In this document: piece after piece, positions 5,939-8,433 of the stretch
How positions within the stretch are numbered: the first letter of the stretch is position 1
Layout: the number at the start of each line of letters is the position of its first letter
NCBI GenBank assembly: GCA_016938425.1
Contig: JAFGUR010000185.1
Location: 1 to 8,433 of the forward strand
DNA from: Fusobacteriaceae bacterium
Lineage (GTDB): Bacteria; Fusobacteriota; Fusobacteriia; Fusobacteriales; Fusobacteriaceae
Direction of reading: 5' to 3'
Length of the DNA stretch: 8,433 nt
The notes under the pieces: generated by a model
Seen by the model: only the letters and a program-made list of their open reading frames with translations
Told to the model about the DNA's origin: nothing
Database searches by the model: none
Program-made: the position numbers and the translations under genes

Positions 5939-6620
5939 GCTTGATAATTTTGAAGGTCCAATGGAGTTATTGCTTCACTTGGTAGAAGTCAAGGAAATGT
6001 CAATTTATGAGATTCAAATTTCTAAAGTCATAGACGAATATTTATTAATTCTTTCAGAGATGAAAGAAAATAATATTCATATAAAAGTGGATTTTTTAGT
6101 TATGGCATCTGAACTCTTAGAAATAAAAGCATTATCAATTTTAAATTTTAAGAAAAAACTTGAAAAAGAAAAAAATCTTGAACAAAAACTTATTGATTAT
6201 AAAGTTATTAAGTATTTAGCAAAAGATATAGAAAAATTGGAGAATGAGTGTAATTTACCCTTCAAAAGAAAAGGATTAGATATTAAACTAGATGATTATA
6301 GGGAAATTGATTTAAGTAAACTTTCACTTAAATTAGTTTTTGAAACTTATTATAATGTTTTAAAAGAGACTGAAGAAAAAGAAATTATGGAAATTAATAT
6401 TGAGGAAAGCTATTCATTAACAGAGGAAATGAACTTTATAATAGAAAAAATAAAAATTGTAAAAGAACTTTCTTATGATAAAATTTTTGAGGAAGCTAAA
6501 AGTAGATTACACTTAGTTTATATATTTTTAGCAGTACTAGAATTGTATAGAGAAAAAATAATTGAAGTATCAGACATAAATATTTACTATGAAGATGAAA
6601 GAGGAAATTTTAATGTTTAA
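5919..6620 (+). CDS. scpA: Segregation and condensation protein A (kleisin of SMC-ScpAB)
   Basis: From the GTG start this is a 233-residue kleisin that bridges the SMC ATPase heads and binds ScpB in the bacterial condensin, which compacts and segregates the chromosome. The N-terminal SMC-neck-binding domain carries LDNFEGPMELLLHLVE (8-23) and the following SIYEIQISKVIDEYL helix. FLVMASELLEIKALSIL (59-75) is the usual second conserved block. A charged helical middle (about 78-160) is the presumed ScpB-binding region. The C-terminal winged-helix domain includes SRLHLVYIFLAVLELYREKII (195-215). Length is normal. It overlaps ribF by 20 bases and murJ by 8 bases. scpB, the usual next gene in many bacteria, does not follow; murJ does, so the partner must be encoded elsewhere. 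Confidence 0.93.
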   Translation: MKDLSIKLDNFEGPMELLLHLVEVKEMSIYEIQISKVIDEYLLILSEMKENNIHIKVDFLVMASELLEIKALSILNFKKKLEKEKNLEQKLIDYKVIKYLAKDIEKLENECNLPFKRKGLDIKLDDYREIDLSKLSLKLVFETYYNVLKETEEKEIMEINIEESYSLTEEMNFIIEKIKIVKELSYDKIFEEAKSRLHLVYIFLAVLELYREKIIEVSDINIYYEDERGNFNV

Positions 6621-8076
6621 AAGTGGAATTGCTTTAGCAATCATTACGATGTTAAGTAGAATTATGGGATTAGCAAGAAATACGTTAGCAGCAAAATATT
6701 TTGGAGCTTCTTTTCAAAATGATGCATTTAACTCATCTTTTAGGATAGCTAATTTATTTAGACAATTATTAGGTGAAGGTGCTTTAGGAAATACATTTAT
6801 TCCTATTTATAATAAAAAAGAAAAGGAATTAGGGAAAGAAGAGGCTAGAAAACTTATTTTTTCAGTACTTAATTTACTTTTTCTTTTCTTATTGGCTTTG
6901 ACAATTATAACTATAATTTTTTCAAACCAGATAATGACAATTATTGCTAAAGGATTTGACAAAAGAACAAATATTCTTTCTGGAGAACTTCTTAGAATAA
7001 TGGCTATTTATATACTTTTTATTGGTATGTCAGGAATGATAGGAAGTATTTTAAACAATTTTAAACAGTTTATTGTTCCTGCAAGTACCTCTTTATATTT
7101 TAATTTGGCTCTAATTTTATCTGCATTATTGTTTAAAGACATATTTGGAATTATTCCTTCAGCTTGGGCTGTTACAGTTGGAGGTTTTTTACAATTTATA
7201 GTTGTTTTACCTTCATTTTTTAAAACATTTGGTAAATATAGTTTTAAAATTGATTATAAAGATCCTTATTTAAAAGAAATCTATATGATGATGCTTCCAA
7301 TGCTTTTAGGAGTTTTTGGCTGGCAAATAAATGTAATTGTTGGTCAAGCTTTTGGTTCTTATTTACCTTCTGGAAGTTTAACGGCATTATCTTATGCAAA
7401 TAACTTATATCTGTTACCACTAGGAGTTTTTGGAACTACAATTTCTACAATAATTTTTCCAACAATTTCAAGGGCAACAGCACAGGGGGATACTATTTCT
7501 GTAAATAAAACTGCAACAGGTGGATTAAAACTAGTAGCTTTTTTGGTTATTCCTTCAACAATAGTTTTTACAGTTTTATCAAAAGATATAGTAAAAATAG
7601 TGTATGGTTATGGTAAATTTGATTCGCAAGCAATTAAAATTACTGCAGAATGTCTATTTTTTTATTCTATAGGATTATTTTTTAATAATGGAATGCAGAT
7701 TCTAACAAGAATTTTTTATTCAAATAAAAATACAAAAGATCCTGTTAAATTTTCTTTAATTTCAATTGGAATAAATGTAATTATAAATCTAATGTTAATA
7801 AAAACAATGAGACATGAAGGTTTAGCACTTGCTAGTAGTATAACATTAGGAATTAATTTTTTACAATTATATTTGACAGCTAATAAAAAATATGTTAAAT
7901 TTGACAATAAAAAAATATTGATTTATTTATTAAAAACAATTGTTACAAGTATTATTTCAGTTTTAGTAGCGCTTATATTTAAAAATTCTTTTGCTAGAAT
8001 AATTGTATTTTCAGTTGTATATTTAATATTATGGAGTAGAACATTGATTAAAGGTGGGCTTAATGAATTTAGATAA
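6613..8076 (+). CDS. murJ: Lipid II flippase MurJ (MOP superfamily)
   Basis: This 487-residue multi-pass inner-membrane protein moves the peptidoglycan precursor lipid II across the cytoplasmic membrane. The start ATG at 6613 is preferred over the in-frame ATG at 6589 because AGAGGA (6600-6605) lies 7 bases before it, and MFKSGIALAIITMLSRIMGL fits the usual MurJ start. Hydrophobic segments run through the whole protein, consistent with about 14 membrane helices. Conserved charged residues of the cavity are present: Arg16 (SRIMG), Arg22 (ARN), Asp37 (NDAFN) and Arg50 (LFRQLLGEGAL), corresponding to E. coli Arg18, Arg24, Asp39 and Arg52. The segment YANNLYLLPLGVFG (261-274) carries Asn264 where E. 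coli Arg270 is expected. It overlaps scpA by 8 bases, and the next gene overlaps its end by 14. Confidence 0.95.
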   Translation: MFKSGIALAIITMLSRIMGLARNTLAAKYFGASFQNDAFNSSFRIANLFRQLLGEGALGNTFIPIYNKKEKELGKEEARKLIFSVLNLLFLFLLALTIITIIFSNQIMTIIAKGFDKRTNILSGELLRIMAIYILFIGMSGMIGSILNNFKQFIVPASTSLYFNLALILSALLFKDIFGIIPSAWAVTVGGFLQFIVVLPSFFKTFGKYSFKIDYKDPYLKEIYMMMLPMLLGVFGWQINVIVGQAFGSYLPSGSLTALSYANNLYLLPLGVFGTTISTIIFPTISRATAQGDTISVNKTATGGLKLVAFLVIPSTIVFTVLSKDIVKIVYGYGKFDSQAIKITAECLFFYSIGLFFNNGMQILTRIFYSNKNTKDPVKFSLISIGINVIINLMLIKTMRHEGLALASSITLGINFLQLYLTANKKYVKFDNKKILIYLLKTIVTSIISVLVALIFKNSFARIIVFSVVYLILWSRTLIKGGLNEFR

Positions 8077-8433
8077 ATTGCTAGATAAAAGTAAAACAAA
8101 TTATAAAGTATATACCCCAAAAAAAATTGCAAGGGAGATAGTTTTTAAAGGACTATCTCTTTATTTTAAATGTAACAAAAAAAAAGAGAAATTAGACAAT
8201 TTAAGAGCGGTAGATTTAGCTTGTGGAGATGGAAATCTACTTTTAGAATTATTAGAATTTTTGATTAGAATAAGTAAAATTTATTATGGAGAATATACAT
8301 ATAATGAAGATTGGATAGAAGGTTTTGATATAGATGAGAATGCTTTAGAAATATTTAATGATAGATTTAATAATTTATTAAAAAATTATTCATTAGAAGG
8401 AAAATTAAGATTAAAATGTGAAGACTCCTTACA
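8063..8433 (+). CDS. N-terminal part of a class I DNA methyltransferase (N6-adenine type), cut by the window end
   Basis: An ATG at 8063, with AAAGGTGG (8050-8057) five bases before it, opens a frame that stays open to the window end (123 codons). It begins with a motif X-like segment YKVYTPKKIAREIV (14-27), a form common in N6-adenine DNA methyltransferases of the N6_Mtase/Eco57I kind. Next come the AdoMet-binding motif I DLACGDGNLL (51-60), motif II GFDIDENAL (87-95, acidic residue for the ribose) and the start of motif III CEDSL (119-123). The catalytic NPPY-type motif would lie beyond the window, so adenine specificity is inferred. The methyltransferase domain starts at once, leaving no room for the N-terminal nuclease seen in many type IIG enzymes. 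It overlaps murJ by 14 bases. It could be a solitary methyltransferase, the modification part of a restriction system, or a phage-defence component; downstream sequence would decide. Confidence 0.8.
   Translation, partial: MNLDKLLDKSKTNYKVYTPKKIAREIVFKGLSLYFKCNKKKEKLDNLRAVDLACGDGNLLLELLEFLIRISKIYYGEYTYNEDWIEGFDIDENALEIFNDRFNNLLKNYSLEGKLRLKCEDSL
8132..8167 (+). terminator. Terminator-like hairpin inside the methyltransferase coding region
   Basis: GAGATAGT (8135-8142) and ACTATCTC (8152-8159) are a perfect 8-base inverted repeat. The stem is extendable by G-T wobbles and an A-T pair on the outer side (8132-8134 with 8160-8162), and the loop is small and AT-rich. It is followed by TTTATTTT (8160-8167). 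The shape is that of an intrinsic terminator, placed 56-91 bases after the murJ stop, yet it falls within codons about 24-35 of the methyltransferase. It may end part of the operon transcript and lower methyltransferase expression. It could also be a coincidence of AT-rich coding sequence. Confidence 0.45.

Noticed and set aside
6589..6612. Upstream ATG start for murJ
   Set aside because: It would add eight charged residues (MKMKEEIL) before the usual MurJ N-terminus. The ATG at 6613 has a well-spaced AGAGGA.
7716..8132. Two minus-strand open frames of 63 and 69 codons
   Set aside because: Both are antisense to the end of murJ (and the start of the methyltransferase). Their hydrophobic content mirrors the membrane-protein coding strand, and no start signal is seen.

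Overview
The window is very AT-rich DNA whose genes use almost only A/T-ending codons (AGA, TTA, AAA). Six consecutive plus-strand genes (polA, whiA, ribF, scpA, murJ and the start of a DNA methyltransferase) point to a low-GC anaerobe. A Fusobacterium-like genome is my best guess, from the combination of WhiA with a very low-GC polA/ribF/scpA/murJ cluster. A low-GC Firmicute is not excluded from this sequence alone.

Left region (1-960): two regulators are divergently transcribed from a compact intergenic switch. On the minus strand is the N-terminal end of a small helix-turn-helix protein that runs off the window. On the plus strand is a 236-residue XRE-HTH/S24-peptidase regulator with all the parts of a LexA/CI-type self-cleaving repressor: an Ala-Gly scissile bond, a Ser nucleophile and a Lys general base. 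Back-to-back promoters with 16- and 17-base spacers and two dyad symmetries lie between them.

Middle intergenic region (959-1239): a weak terminator-like hairpin is followed by two tandem imperfect-palindrome elements. They share core blocks (ATGTGGyAT and CCTTTyCTTGT) but have different, internally complementary outer arms. An extended -10 promoter for polA comes next. I cannot name the palindromic pair, and it is the most unexplained structure here.

Right region (1240-8433): the genes form a tight co-directional run, with a 15-base gap followed by overlaps of 14, 20, 8 and 14 bases, so one translationally coupled operon is likely. Products are DNA polymerase I (no proofreading residues, and an extra segment of about 55 residues in the polymerase region), WhiA, the FAD-synthesis enzyme RibF, the condensin kleisin ScpA (best start is GTG at 5919), the lipid II flippase MurJ (with an Asn where E. 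coli has the essential Arg270), and the N-terminal third or less of an N6-adenine-type DNA methyltransferase cut by the window end. A terminator-like hairpin lies inside the first codons of the methyltransferase gene. The operon joins DNA replication/repair, chromosome segregation, cell-wall precursor export and flavin cofactor supply, with a DNA-modification gene at its tail. I see no insertion sequences, tRNA or rRNA genes, or CRISPR array.
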